Assembly: GCA_958298945.1 (NCBI GenBank)
Contig: OY282605.1
Coordinates: 10,439,811-10,503,810 of the forward strand
DNA from: Atherix ibis
Taxonomy: Eukaryota > Arthropoda > Insecta > Diptera > Athericidae
Direction of reading: 5' to 3'
DNA length: 64,000 bases
This document shows, in pieces, positions 45,300 through 57,109 of this stretch (the first letter of the stretch is position 1; every line of letters starts with the position of its first letter). The notes below the pieces were generated by a model. It ran no database searches, was not told the DNA's origin, and saw only the letters and a list, made by a program, of their open reading frames with translations. The translations under genes and the position numbers were made by a program.

Positions 45300-46440
45300 A
45301 GATTCTTCTAGAAAATCTATAGGCCATTGTCTCTTAAGTCTCCGATGAGTGTTCTCAGGATGATAGGATAAACAGTAGTGAAATTTTTGATAGCGGGAAA
45401 TGCACAGGTCCTGAATAAATGTTCTACGTTGTTACGAACATAAAAGGGGGGATCAACAATTTTATGGAGGATCTTGGATTGTCCAATAGAAATTGACACA
45501 TTTTGTTGAACCCCCAAGTTCAATTCCATATGTCCAAATGGGTTTTATAATTATTTTGTACATTAGAAGTTTACTTTTGATTGTTAGTTTCGAGCGTTTG
45601 TCCAGTAGTCTAAGAACTACTGTTGTAAGTAACGTCTGTCTAGTGGCTTCGATTTTTTTTAGTCTAGTATGTCGGTTCCATGTTATTGTCTTGTACAAGT
45701 TAAGTCCCAAATAAAGTACCATACTTTATCATATTGTGCAATCATGTTGCTATTAAGGTAAAAAGAGGTCAGTTTTCCTAGACAAAGTGTGAAATAAATG
45801 TGCGCCTCACTCTCCATCTCTTAAACCAGGATTGAAGGTGTGGATATGGGATTGTAAATTTTTGGAAGCTTTGTCAAAATTTGTATGGGTAGCAAGTATG
45901 GCCGTATCGTCTGCATCAGTAGCAATGATAGTATTAGGATCAGATGGGATGTCATGAGTATAAATATTATATAAAATAGGACCAAGCAGACTGCCTTGTG
46001 GTACTCCAGCTAGAATAGGATATATTGCTGAGGAAATGACTTTGGAAGAGATATGAATTTATGATAAGGTAGTATGTTGAAGGAAGAAAGCTCTTGAGTT
46101 TTTGGAGGAGTCTCGGATGCCATAAAGGATTAAAAGCTTGGAAGATATCTAAAAATATTCCTGGGCAAAAATCTTTCCTCTCAAGAGAGCATGCAATATG
46201 ATAAACAATGCGATAGTATTGCTGGATAGTAGAGTGTTCAGATCGTAACCCAAATTGGTAATCAGGAGTAATTTTTGCATTAACTAGGACTGAGTAGAGT
46301 TGTTTTAATAGGAGTTTTTCAAAAATCTCACCAAGAATTGGTAAGAGGCTGATAGGTCTATAAGAGGAAGGTGAATTAATGGGTTTATTTGGTTTAGGAA
46401 TCATTTTAATGGCAGAAAATTTTCACAGCAAGAGAAAATA
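45300..46440 (-). mobile_element. Jockey-clade retrotransposon, 5'-truncated, minus strand
   Basis: The minus strand order is KMIPKPNKPINSPSSYRPIS (RT fingers), FEKLLLKQLYS, DYQFGLRSEHSTIQQYYRIV, CPGIFLDIFQAFNPLWHPRL (motif A), a motif B region read as AGVPQGSLLGPIL in a shifted frame near 45965-46005, the YLGLNLYKTITWNRH segment, LLMYKIIIKPIWTYGIELGG, and a C-terminal part with DPPFYVRNNVEH. The 5' end is truncated just before the fingers. Frame breaks at motif B and near 45520 inactivate it. Confidence 0.85.
45967..46404 (-). pseudogene. Jockey RT fingers and palm fragment
   Basis: 145-codon frame from MIPKPNKPINSPSSYRPISL to the break just before motif B. It includes motif A FLDIFQAFNPLWH (Asp retained). 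Motif C (YADD-type) lies further down in another frame near 45910-45935. Confidence 0.85.
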
Positions 46441-46489
46441 GGTTGTGCGCAGGATACTACTAAAAATGTATGTAATTAAAACTAAAGCT

Positions 46490-46910
46490 CTTCGGGAATA
46501 TAATGAGACTAATATATTTTTTTACAAAATTTCCATTTTATTTTTATATATCAATACCATCTTCTTCAACGTATGAACCAAAGAAGCCTCCTCTTTGGTA
46601 AAAACTTTTCTTTGTATGACAGAAGGTGTTATAGCCTATTTCTGATATTTTCTAGGTGATTTAATTTGTATACATCAATATTCTCACCTTCAAAGAAGTT
46701 TCCCTCGGCAGCTATACTTTGGCGGAGGCACCATTTCCACAATGATATGTTGCCAAAAAGTCTGCAATGGCAATCATCTTCAACTACTCGGCTACATTCC
46801 TTTGTCAACAATATGTTTCCTTTCAAGTGTTTTTTGATCTTAGAAAAAAATAGTCGCATTAACTAAAACCAATTTAAAATGCGAGGATAGGGGGAGTATT
46901 CGGTGGCTAG
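46490..46910 (-). pseudogene. SETMAR/GVQW3-type mariner C-terminal relic, copy b
   Basis: The 76-codon minus-strand frame at 46629-46859 begins MRLFFSKIKKHLKGNILL, corresponding to CDxFLFxKIKxxLKG just after the third catalytic Asp, which is lost here. It continues to RQSIAAEGNFFEGENIDVYK, the conserved C-terminus. It is the counterpart of 40300-40626. Confidence 0.75.
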
Positions 46911-46914
46911 AAAA

Positions 46915-47680
46915 AAATTCCTTTGCCTATAAAAACCTTTTTCAAAATATCAAAAACACTTTTTTCGTATTATCCAATTTTCAGTTTTAAAAGTAAAATT
47001 AAAAGAAAATTCTGTTTTAACTAAGTAAAAATAAAATAATGAAAGCTTTATATTTTATAAACTTTGCCATTTTTAACAACTGATCATTGAAAGGATATTT
47101 TTTATGACTTGCCCGTATAATTCGGGCTGTAATTTGGGTCACTATATGACCGATGTTGATTTTTATATGCTCTAAAATTCAAATTTAATTTATATTTAAA
47201 TAAATTTATATAAGATTTCATAAGAAAAAATTCTAACGCTATCAAATTGAACAAACGAGAAGGGTAAACGAGCATCACCAAATTTTGAAATTATGCGTTC
47301 TAAAAGATTTTCGCGCAATGACGTCAAAAATTATGAAGTTATATCTTATGGTACGGTTATATTAAAGTAAAGTTAAGTCCAAATTAAAAAAATTAAGGTG
47401 AGATTACAAAAAAATTGGTTATTACACGGTAATGGCTCTCAGTATTCTTCATTTTCAAGAAAATACCAGAAAATGACCGTTTCAGGCCAAAATTTACACC
47501 AGACAGTTCCTTTTTGTAAATAAAAATACCTCTTCGTAGTTATTTGTAGATTTTAGCAACCTTATATATGGCAATTTTTGCTTGCTGACGCATCTAGCGA
47601 GCAACAAATAATCTTTATCGCTAAATAAAATTTTACATCACACGTGACTGCTGCAAAATTACCAAACTTGTTATTATGGT
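46915..47680. repeat. Dispersed repeat block with an unoccupied mariner target
   Basis: Homologous to 41878-42310 plus, at 47270-47510, the inverted counterpart of the 11725-12030 repeat. It carries the uninterrupted sequence corresponding to the insertion site of the mariner at 40629-41875. Confidence 0.75.
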
Positions 47681-50600
47681 GGACCATCAAAGTGTTTACA
47701 ATGGCCGATCTGGAGTGAAGAACCCTTTTTCGGAGTATTTCAAGTATATTTTTTATATAAAAAAGTCTGAAACCCTCTTTGAGCAGCTTCGAAAATGCTT
47801 TATATTACCAAAAAGCATGTCCTCTTGATAACGTACAAACAACATCGACGCAAAGTCCGCAGTGTTGCCAGATTGCTCTCAGTGAAGCCAATCTTATTAT
47901 ATTTTACCACATTTCATATATTAGTGATAATAGGAAATTTTTATTTAATTAATTTTCCTTTAAATATTGTACAACAAGTACGAGTATGAGTATTTTCTGC
48001 GTAATAAGATACTTTTTCTGCAGTTAAATTATCATACCAATAATAATTCCTTCTACGTGTTTTAAAGATTAAATCTTTTAACTTTGAAAAAAAAACTTAT
48101 GTACTTTTGTAGAATTTATACAATTTTGAAAGTGGTAGTAAAAATCTTTTGGAAAAAAATAATTTTCTTTTTAGGTAAAGTTTTTTTCAAAATACACATT
48201 TCCAGTTTTTTCAATTTTTTATAATAATTTTCCATAAAATTGAAATTGATTGGGATCAACTACGAATTTCATATAAATTAGATATTAAAAACTATAAAAA
48301 AAAAATTTAAAATTTAAAATATATTTTGAAAAGGAAGAAATTCTTTTTTTAGCTTGAACAATGATTGTGAAAAGTTTCAATATTAAATAATCTTTAAGCG
48401 TACAAAAACCTTTGCTTATTCGTTAATCGATTTTAATGCATAGTAAAAAATTACCAAAAATTCCAATTTATTAGTTAAGACAGAACCATTCCCAGTTAAT
48501 GGTCTTTAGAGAGAGAGAAAAAAAACCACAAATTAATACTGAAAACATTTATCAAATGTCTGCTTTAATTAAGATAAAATTTTCAAAAGATCCTCAAGGT
48601 GCTTATTAGATTTATGGCCAATCGGAATAAAATTGTTTTGGTTTTTGGTTGAAAACATCATCATCAACACCTTAAAACTTTATTTCGATTTCATAATTGA
48701 CTCATTTGCAGTATTAACATTTGTCTGGCAAGTTTTGTGGTTTAATAGAACATTGATTTGTTGTTACTGCTCCAAGAACAAAACTTTAAGAATTTTTTGA
48801 TGTTTCCGAATTTGAACAGGCGCAACAACAAAAAACTATATTCTTTTATTGTTTGGATATAAACGAGATGAACATTTATAATTTTAAGGTGCCTCTACTA
48901 TAGATTGATGACAGCTGTTTCATTCACCTTCGAGATTAATGACAACAAAAATCCAAATACTCATAAGATACACGGTACCGACAAACTCGACGGCAATCAA
49001 GCTAACAATAACTCTAAGCTTTATATTTTTTTTTTGATTTTTCGTCCTTAGTATCAACAGTGCTCTCTCCAATCGACCAGAAAGCTTACGTAGTCGAGAA
49101 TATTACTTTGGTTAATACTTTAAGTAAAAAGTCATACCGTCAGTTTTTAGATTATTCCTTGGAGATATGAAGATTAAGGCGGTTATTGTGGTAGTACTGA
49201 CATGACAAATTATCCTCCAGAGACTGAATTTGTCTTTGAATTGTAATATTCCATTTCTGCCAAGGCATCATCAGAACGCAGACTGTATATATAAAAGTTT
49301 ATTCAAATTTGTCTGGCGGCGTTTTAATTTTGTTTGCTGTTTAGTCTATGAAAACTGGGACACTGGGTATATAAGACCAGAGAGAGACAGAGAAAAAAAG
49401 TAAATAAAAATTGTATCATTTTTTCTTATGCAATCGTGGAAAAATTTTATATTTAAAATTACGGCAAAAAAGCTTGCTTTTACTTAAAATTTTTAATCGA
49501 TTTTTTTTTTTTTTGAAGATTTAAATCGATTTTTATTTTTGTATAAATATTCTCACGAGTTTTTAAGTAAATTTAATTTTATATCAAAAAACCTTTCTGA
49601 AAGTTTTTTTTTTTAAGACGCAAAAAATTTGTGACAACTAAAAATTCAACAATTTTTCAACTCGTATAATTTTTATGAAAAAATTTTTTTTAACCTAATT
49701 TACATAAAAACTTGTCAAAATTAAATTTGTTATTTATTAAAAAAAAAATCATATTTATCAGATATGTAAAAAAACTTCACCACAAAATATTAACAAAACT
49801 CCATCTACTCTCATCCACCTACTTACTCTTGAGATATTGTCATAAATCTTAAGAGTCCATATTTACATTTTTTCTTCTTCTGTAATATTTTACAGACTTT
49901 CTTCAATAATGGAATAAGTATCTGCTATTTGACAAACATTGTCTATTATATAATAAATAAATCTCCGAAAAATGATTTTCATGTTTTGTAAATCTAAACT
50001 AGTTTTTCTTTTCACATTAATTAATATCTCCTCCTTATAAGAAATTTTAGATTTCTATTAAGTTAATATCCCTGGAGGCGAGGTATGCATATCAAAACAT
50101 GTTCGCTGTCATATTTAAGGTAACTAATAGGTTTTGCTGTCAGACACGATGTACTCGTACTCGAAGATTGTGATTTAAACGATGTGACAAAGCAGAAATT
50201 TATTGGTTAGACGTGATCACTTAACACGATCACCAAAATGAACGATCGAAACGTGAACTCAGCCGAGTATCAAAGGTGAACAAATTACATTTAAGCACTT
50301 TTCAATTAATCTATATTCGATACAAAAGCGGCTTTAAGAAATTTAATTAGAATTAGATAACCCTACCAAAATTATGACTGTGAAAAGTAGAAGTAAAAAT
50401 TGTAAGAAAATAAAATCGAACCGAATCAAATTGCATGTGGCATATCAATATGGGAATCGTTCGTGAATGGAGACTATCAGTATAATCGTTCTATGGCTCG
50501 TAGGCATGGGAGTACAGAAGCAAAAGTGCAAAGCCATGAAATTGATTAATGAATTTTCTCAAGTTCCAGCAATTCTGACCAGAAAATAGTACGTCCCCAT

Positions 50601-51387
50601 CGATGCATTCCCGAGCGGCAGAAGTAACAAGAACAGGTAGAGTTGTGTCTTTTCCAAATATTGGAAACATCCGGCCGAAGCGCCTTTCTAATCCGATACT
50701 CTTCTCGGCTGATTATGCGTGATATTTAGATCGGAATTAGATTGTGATAGATTGTGAGAGAATTCCAAGACGTACTCGTTGGCCAGGTGAAGGCCGCAAG
50801 AATTCAACTCGCCGACGTGACACGACTTTTGTACTGCTATCAAGTGTCGTGACTTTTGGGCTTCTGAAATTTTACGCCTAAATGACACATCACACTTGAA
50901 GGAATCTATTCGATTAAGAGAAAAAACCAAAAACCAGAAAACTTAAACATTAGGACTTTTTTCATTGGTGCACATTAACAGCAGCAATGAATCAAATGAA
51001 AATTACACCTGCCATTGAGTAGAGTCAGTCGTGTTGAATTTCTAGTTAAAATGCCTCTAAAATAGTTGTATCTAAAGGGATAATACATCCCACACGTAAC
51101 ACGTACATGGAGAATTTTTCACGTACGTCTCAAGACGAAAGCACTACAGATATACAAAAATAATTCTAGGTGCTGAGCATATTTTTCAAAATCTTATTTG
51201 GTAATAAAATTCAGTTTCAGTTTTGGTTAGTTTCACTATGAATTTAAGAATTACATTAATTGCAATTCAATTTTTTTTGCTACTAAGGCATGGCCCTATG
51301 CTAAATACCTATCACCTATTATCATCCCCTTGTAGTATCTCTAAATTTTGTTCAAATGTGTCCGTGTAAAAGAGCTTTAAATCATTC
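47681..51387. other. Non-coding interval
   Basis: A+T-rich to about 48.9 kb, then more balanced sequence at 48.9-49.4 and 50.1-51.2 kb without recognisable exons. Open frames such as 47795-47989 and 50688-50930 show no domain. This may be unique host intergenic DNA. Confidence 0.4.
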
Positions 51388-51877
51388 TATTAGCTTGTTC
51401 GGAAAGTAATTTCGTTTTGAAGCTGATGAAGTTGAAGCTGAAGAAGACACATTAAAGGCATTATTTGGTACAAACCGACGAATAACAACTCGTGAGATTG
51501 CTAAGAGATTAAATTTATCAAATTCGACAGTTCATGATCATTTGAAACGGCTAGGTTTGATTTCAAAGCTCGACATTTGGGTTCCTCATCTTCTTACGGA
51601 AAAAAAAATTTTGCCGTCACATTGACATTTGTGATTTGCTTCTCAAACGCCAAGAAAATGATCCATTTATGAAGCGTATCATCACTGGGGATGAGAATTT
51701 GTTTGTCTACAATAATGTTAAGCGCCAAAAGATCCTGGAGTAGAAAAGATGAACCGGCTCAAAGCACTTCGAAAGCCAATATACATCAAGAAAAAGTTAT
51801 GATATCTGTTTGGTGGGATTTCGAAGGAATCGTTTTTTTTTGAGCTTCTACCGAGCAACACAACGATCAATTCTGAA

Positions 51878-52408
51878 TTGTACTGTCATCAGTTGGACAA
51901 ATTAAATGATTCACTTAAAGAAAAAAGGTCAGAATTGGTCAATAGGAAAAGTTTAGTGTTCCAACAGGATAATGTGAAACCACATAGAAGTTTGACCACT
52001 TGGCAAAAGCTTTTAGAGCTTGGATGGGATAGACCACCATATCCACCATGCTCTTCAGACCTTGTACCATACCCACCATACGACATCCGGTCGCTACCCA
52101 ACATGCGGTATCTAGGAGTGGTCTTGGATGCCAGACTCAACTACAAAGAGCACAGCTTCAGCGTTAGCAGGAAGGCATCATCAGTACAGGGCGCACTTTC
52201 GCGGATAATGCCCAATATCGGAGGCCCCAGGCAAATCCGAAGGCGACTACTGGCAACTGTGGTTACCTCCGTCTTGCTATACGGAGCACCAGTGTGGGTA
52301 AAATCGCTAGAGCTAACAACATACCGCAAGACAATGTCATCAGTCCAGCGGCTCTCAGCGGTCAACGATCGACACCCTAGCAGGAGAGCGGGAACGCCAA
52401 CATCGTAG
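51878..52408 (+). pseudogene. Chimeric open frame: mariner transposase piece fused to R1 ORF2 piece
   Basis: This 176-codon frame starts in mariner sequence (LNDSLKEKRSELVNRKSL, then FQQDNVKPHRS). It crosses the insertion junction at 52070/52071 without a stop and continues in the genuine R1 frame (NMRYLGVVLDARLNYKEHSF). It ends soon after the LLYGAPVW region at a deletion scar. It is an accidental fusion; no evidence of expression. Confidence 0.85.
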
Positions 52409-53005
52409 GAAGAAGGAAGAGCGGCGAAAGGTCCTCTGTGAAGAGGAGAGACCCGAGAGTCTTCGCCTCTGGGAAGAGAGATGGGACAACTCGACGAAGG
52501 GTCGGTGGACTCATCGGCTGATCCCAGATGTAACCTGCACGGGGAAGTCGGGTATTACAATACATCACCCAACACGTGTTCTTGCAACGTCCCTTCTACG
52601 AGGGGACACGAGCAAAACTGGAGAGAAATCTGGACCATTCCATCAGTCCAGGAAACATAGTGGAGTGCATGCTGAAGAGCCAATCGGCTTGGAACAGAAT
52701 TGCAAAGTACGCGGAATCCATTATCAAGGATCTCCATACAACGTACGAAGAATAGACCGCAAGGCGTCATAACATAGGGACAGCAGGAGCATCAAATAAG
52801 AACGCCCCGGCGAAGTAGTATTTACAAAGAGTGCCACCGGGGAACCATCGTTCCGGGAGCAAGGTTAGAGGTGCAGGTAAGGTTTTAGCGAGGTAAAAAT
52901 CCCGCATAACTCGTCTGGCAGGAAAAATTTCCAGGCGAGTACCTTTCGAAGGTTTCCCCCTGTACCTCATTAATCTAAACATAAAAAAAAAAGACCTAGC
53001 ACCAT
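52057..53005 (+). mobile_element. 5'-truncated R1 insertion within the mariner, with 14-bp TSD
   Basis: The insert spans 52071-52991 between AGACCTTGTACCAT (52057-52070) and AGACCTAGCACCAT (52992-53005), a 14-bp duplication with two mismatches. It ends in an A-tract. Coding order: MRYLGVVLDARLNYKEH, LSRIMPNIGGPRQIRRRLLA, LLYGAPVWV, then the C-terminal domain in other frames. The family is the one at 1573-3164 (closely similar 3' UTR, including CCTGTACCTCA-TAATCTAAA). RT and endonuclease are absent. Confidence 0.9.
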
Positions 53006-53250
53006 CCGATTATTATTTGCTCCGGTCTCTACAAAATTTTTTAGATGGTTAAACGTTTAATTCAATCTTGGATCAGTTTTTTGCCAGCAATTTTATGAGC
53101 GTGGAATCATGGTACTGCCAAAAAAAATACCAAAAGGTATTAGATCAGACTGGACAATATTTAATTGAATAAAATTTTAATTCACTCTAAAAAAATTGTC
53201 TTTCATTTTTATAAGAAAAAAAACGAAATTACTTTCCGAACAACCCAATA

Positions 53251-54970
53251 ACAATAAAAAAGAGGGTTATCAAAAAAATTCCGAGCCTTTTTCAAATTTA
53301 AAGTAATTGTTTTTTATGTTTTAGAAAAACTAAAAATGATGCCAAATGGCCTTTGACACCCATCGCAGAGACCTTCCTTATAAAATGCAATACAATTAAA
53401 TCAAATATGATTAGAATACCAGGAGCAGATCCTAAAACGCCAGTTCCTCCTGTACTCAACTAGTTAGCAGTTCCCCGGTGGACTGTATCCTTATTGAATA
53501 TAGCCAAAAACGTGTCCACCACAATCTTCAAAAGTTATAATTAGCTTTTATAGCTTATTATAATCACCTCCTTTTCAAAAGAGAATTCATTCTCCATTTC
53601 TCTAATGATCTTTGAGCTATAAAAAGATCCATTTACTCTTTTTCTTAACTATCACAAGTCCTTGTAATAAAAACCGTGTTTAGAAGCAGATTTAGGAATA
53701 TCTACATCACTCAGCTGGAATAATTGCTATGATTCATTACTTGAGAATCTACCCATTCCTCACCCTACTGGGTACGCTCCCCTCTACACCAAAAATGGAA
53801 TACTCATCCATTCCCATTGAAGTAAGACCCATCTAGTTATTTTAGTATCCCAAAGGAACAATAACGCTCCCAGTACGACGGCCAATATTTCATATCAAAG
53901 CAAGAGGAAAAATACACTTTTAAAGCTTTCTGTTTCTGAACAACTTGAATTTATTAGCAACCGAGTACGTGGGCTTTCCACACCCTTTACTGCAACCACA
54001 CTCCAATCACTAAATTTCCATAATGCTCACCTAATAATTACAAAGAATTTTCCGTATACTATTGTCCCCCATTGCCCACAAGGGTAATAGGGTAAAAGGT
54101 ACCAAATATCCTGTCCAAGGAGTGCGCGGATACAGTAAGGCAAACACCAACTGTTGGATGGTCTCGAAAAATCTATTTTAAAGTTTACGGATTCGGCTTA
54201 TCATTAGGGGTCATTCCCTATTATAACATCTTTTATTATCACCTAGCTTATTGACAATACTCCGTTTGAATGAAACAGTGAAATTTTTCCTTTTAAAACC
54301 TCTCCTTTCTATAGATAGCTATGCGCAATTCAAACGTCTTTTCAGAAACATCGAGTTGCAGTGTGGTCCCAGATATATTATAATTCTGGATGATAAGTAA
54401 GCTGATAAATTAACAAAATGCCACTTAACTCTATTAGTGAAGTCATTAAATTTCAAATCTCCTTTCCAAGAGAATGTTTTAAGTTTTTTTAAAAAAAAAA
54501 TTATTTATGTTCCACAAAATTAGATATTACTAAATGGCCTCACTACAGAAAAGCCTCTGGTATTTTGTCCGAGAGATCTTACAAACAAACAAACAAATTC
54601 TAACAAGTTGGTTTTTATAGGCCTCTCAATCCAACCTCACTTAAAGTGGATAGTAGTTGTCTAAGTCAATCGTTTTATCAGTCGACACCAGCTCATATTG
54701 CACGAAGCTCTTCCAATAACATAAAAACTCGTAGATTCACCTCACTTAAACAATGGTATTTTTCGCACATGCTTGTTATATGCGAACCACTTTCTATAAC
54801 ACCAAATCAACTGTTTCGGAAATGGCTCAATTTTATTGCGTTTCTGTAAAAAATCGTATTGATGGCATTTGATAAAGTTAATTTGCACCCAAAACATCGA
54901 GAATTTTTTTATAGCATTTTTCTCACAAATTACTTCAAACTTTTTAATGATGGATGCTTAGCTACTGAAA
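53251..54970. other. Unassigned interval, possibly old retrotransposon debris
   Basis: Less A/T-rich than average, with short coding-like stretches (for example 54646-54849) but no motif I can name. Sequence such as AACAAACAAACAAAT near 54583 is simple repeat. Confidence 0.35.
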
Positions 54971-55507
54971 TCATATTCTCTGACGTGCAGGGTAGTTTTT
55001 CTAACACCTTGAGGGACCCATTTGTCAGGTTCAATGCTACAACGACTAGGAGGAACTGACTTCACCATCTTAGAAAATCGCAAATCGCTCATTATATATC
55101 TGACGCATCTCGTATCTATTGTAATTTAAATAAATATGAATGACAATTTTTTCCTACTAAACAAGTCAATTTATTTTATTTAAATGTATTTATTTGTTGA
55201 TTTTTTAAAATGGTTTTATTTCATTTTGTCTTATTAATAACTTCTTACTTTTCTCCAACGAAAAGTTTTCAAAAGAATTATTTAAGAATTTATCCTTCAA
55301 GTAAAATAAGAGTTCACATTAGTATTAAAAAACTTATTCCTACAATTATTCTGGATAATTACAACCATTCATTTTAGTAAAAATATATTTAACTAAATGA
55401 AATACCAAAAGACAAAATCCTCTTTTAAGAATAATATAAAGAAAAACACACTTGTATTTAAAAAATTTTTTTTATTAGAAAATTTTTTTATTCGAAAATA
55501 AATAATA

Positions 55508-56287
55508 TTACAATCTTTTAGGAGATCTCATATCTTTCACAAGCCTACGTATATTTTCATTTTTATCAAATTTATGAGAATATTCTTTTGGCCAATGTTC
55601 TTTGAATTCAGTATCGGCTGGGAAGCACTTTTTCAGTTCATCAAATCTGATCACGAGATTCTTCGGATCTTTAGAAAGTATATCATCCTTTTTTTCGAAA
55701 TTTTTTAAAAGAACTTTCATATATGCCATACTCCATTCGGATGATATTTCTGTTTTAGCACTGTTACGTTCAATTTCACTTTCGAAATAATGTACCAAAA
55801 CTACTTGCTCTCCATTTTGTACCGTGTAAGGAAAAATCAAATCGTCGTTCATAATCATGAATCCGAACTTATTCGAGTTGAAGTCTAGACCCAATGTTTT
55901 TTTAGAATGGCATATGTGCAACAATTCATCAATTTTTTCCACATCTGTTAATTTTATTAGATAATCCTCATTTGTAAATAATTTTTCACCATATTGTAGA
56001 TTGGAATGCCGTTTATTTATTTCATTAAATAATTTATACTCTGCAGGTGTCATCAAATATTTATGAGTAGGAACACAACTCAATATTTTCTGAAGAAAAC
56101 CTTCCACATAACTTTGACGTAGCTTCATTTGCACAATACGTTCGGAACAGTATCTTTCCAAAGAATTACGGAAGATGTACGGGCTATGCAAGGCCTCAGA
56201 GCTGGTAAGCCCAAAGTGACCTTTTTGACTTTCTATATCAAATGGCACGTCTTCATGAATAAAATTGTTTGTCTTTGCTGATTCCAT
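55508..56287 (-). CDS. Uncharacterised intronless gene, paralogue B (259 aa)
   Basis: Second member of the pair. It starts MESAKTNNFIHEDVPFDIES at 56287 and keeps the conserved core HKYLMTPAEYKLFNEINKRH, LQYGEKLFTNEDYLIKLTDV, FGFMIMNDDLIFPYT, LSKDPKNLVIRF and DTEFKEHW. Relative to A there is one extra residue after FRNS, and the C-terminus is basic (DMRSPKRL) instead of Cys-containing (NLCKC). Differences cluster. At residues 27-35, eight of nine amino acids differ with one silent change; at about 57-74, 12 of 18 differ. No signal peptide, membrane span or recognised domain. Function unknown; the open frame and retained core suggest a working protein. Confidence 0.82.
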   Translation of the reverse strand: MESAKTNNFIHEDVPFDIESQKGHFGLTSSEALHSPYIFRNSLERYCSERIVQMKLRQSYVEGFLQKILSCVPTHKYLMTPAEYKLFNEINKRHSNLQYGEKLFTNEDYLIKLTDVEKIDELLHICHSKKTLGLDFNSNKFGFMIMNDDLIFPYTVQNGEQVVLVHYFESEIERNSAKTEISSEWSMAYMKVLLKNFEKKDDILSKDPKNLVIRFDELKKCFPADTEFKEHWPKEYSHKFDKNENIRRLVKDMRSPKRL

Positions 56288-56393
56288 TTTTTATTATTTA
56301 TATTCACTTTCACAATTAAAAATGTTAATGATCTTCACGACTTCGTTCACGAGTAAACTTTCCGCCAATATTGTTTATTGGATGTTCTGAACA

Positions 56394-56478
56394 AACTGAA
56401 TTAGAATAAATTCAAATGTGTTATTAGGTAAGTAAAATTATAATAGCCTACTTGACAAAGTTCTACTACTTCAAGTAG
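56394..56478 (-). promoter_or_regulatory. Putative promoter of paralogue B
   Basis: Contains the same TCAGTTT initiator-like site (about 56393-56399) and the palindrome CTACTTSAAGTAG at 56466-56478. A 3-bp insertion changes the spacing (AAAATTATAATAG). Over about 280 bp upstream of the ATG only about nine substitutions separate the two genes. Confidence 0.4.
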
Positions 56479-57109
56479 TTTGACGATACAGTAGTTTTGT
56501 AACAAGTTGTCGAATAAAAATCCTTCGATGTTTTTATTTATTAAACAATTTTAAGTGCAATCAAATTTCGTGGCAAGAGCATAGTGAGTTATTATAAAAA
56601 TCTAATTTAGGTATAAGTAAAGATATCCAAATAAAAATACTTATGATAATAAACGTACACGTACTTATCTCATTTCACTGACCGCAATTGCCAAATAAGA
56701 CAAAATTGAATTTGTGCCAATATCCTGGCATATTCAAACGAAAAAGTATGATCTAATAACGCCAGGTAAGCCATTACTACTTATTGTTATTATTTACTGG
56801 CACTACAACCTTTTGTGGGTTCAGGTGTCATCAAGGAGAGCTCGCCAAATATCTCTTTTGGCGGCTTTCTACCTTCAATATCTGACACTTTTCCTCAGGT
56901 CTGCCAAGAGGGTTTACATGTCAGACAGAATCAGCCATCCGATAGTGTGTATATAAAGGATTATCCATACCGTAGCCTAAAAAGTATAATGCTCTCATTT
57001 GATGGCTGTGAAATTTATTTGTCAACTAAGATAAGAACTTTTGAGGATATGATTTGCCATTTATTTGATGTTCCAATTCGAAATTTTTTTCAATAACTTT
57101 TATATGAAA

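Larger units (their letters stand above)
51388..53250 (+). mobile_element. mori/maT-like mariner (DD37D-type) interrupted by R1
   Basis: Element at 51390-53248 flanked by TA. Left terminus TTAGCTTGTTCGGAAAGTAA; right terminus on the complement TTGGGTTGTTCGGAAAGTAA. The transposase on the plus strand reads TREIAKRLNLSNSTVHDHLK, LGLISKLDIWVPHLLTE, RIITGDENLFVYNNVKRQK (first Asp), EKVMISVWWDFEGIVFFELL, NRKSLVFQQDNVKPHRSLTT (second Asp) and RPPYPPCSSDL. It is cut there and resumes at 53003 with PSDYYLLRSLQNF (third Asp). The tail ends with QKVLDQTGQYLIE. The R1 insertion accounts for 52071-52991. Confidence 0.88.
54972..57080. repeat. Duplicated block, copy 2 (contains 259-codon gene)
   Basis: Partner of 33540-35730. 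The distal part near 56800-56890 (GGAGAGCTCGCCAAATATCT, then CTTTTGGCGGCTTTCTACC) is shared with 35518-35565. A short open frame there (56815-57096) is not coding by any motif I know. Confidence 0.85.

Noticed and set aside
55508..56287. Secretion signal, as in insect effector proteins
   Set aside because: The N-terminus MESAKTNNFIHEDVPFD is hydrophilic and acidic; no hydrophobic core follows.
56815..57096. 93-codon frame in the duplicated block distal flank
   Set aside because: The corresponding region in copy 1 has frame-breaking indels, so it is not conserved as coding.
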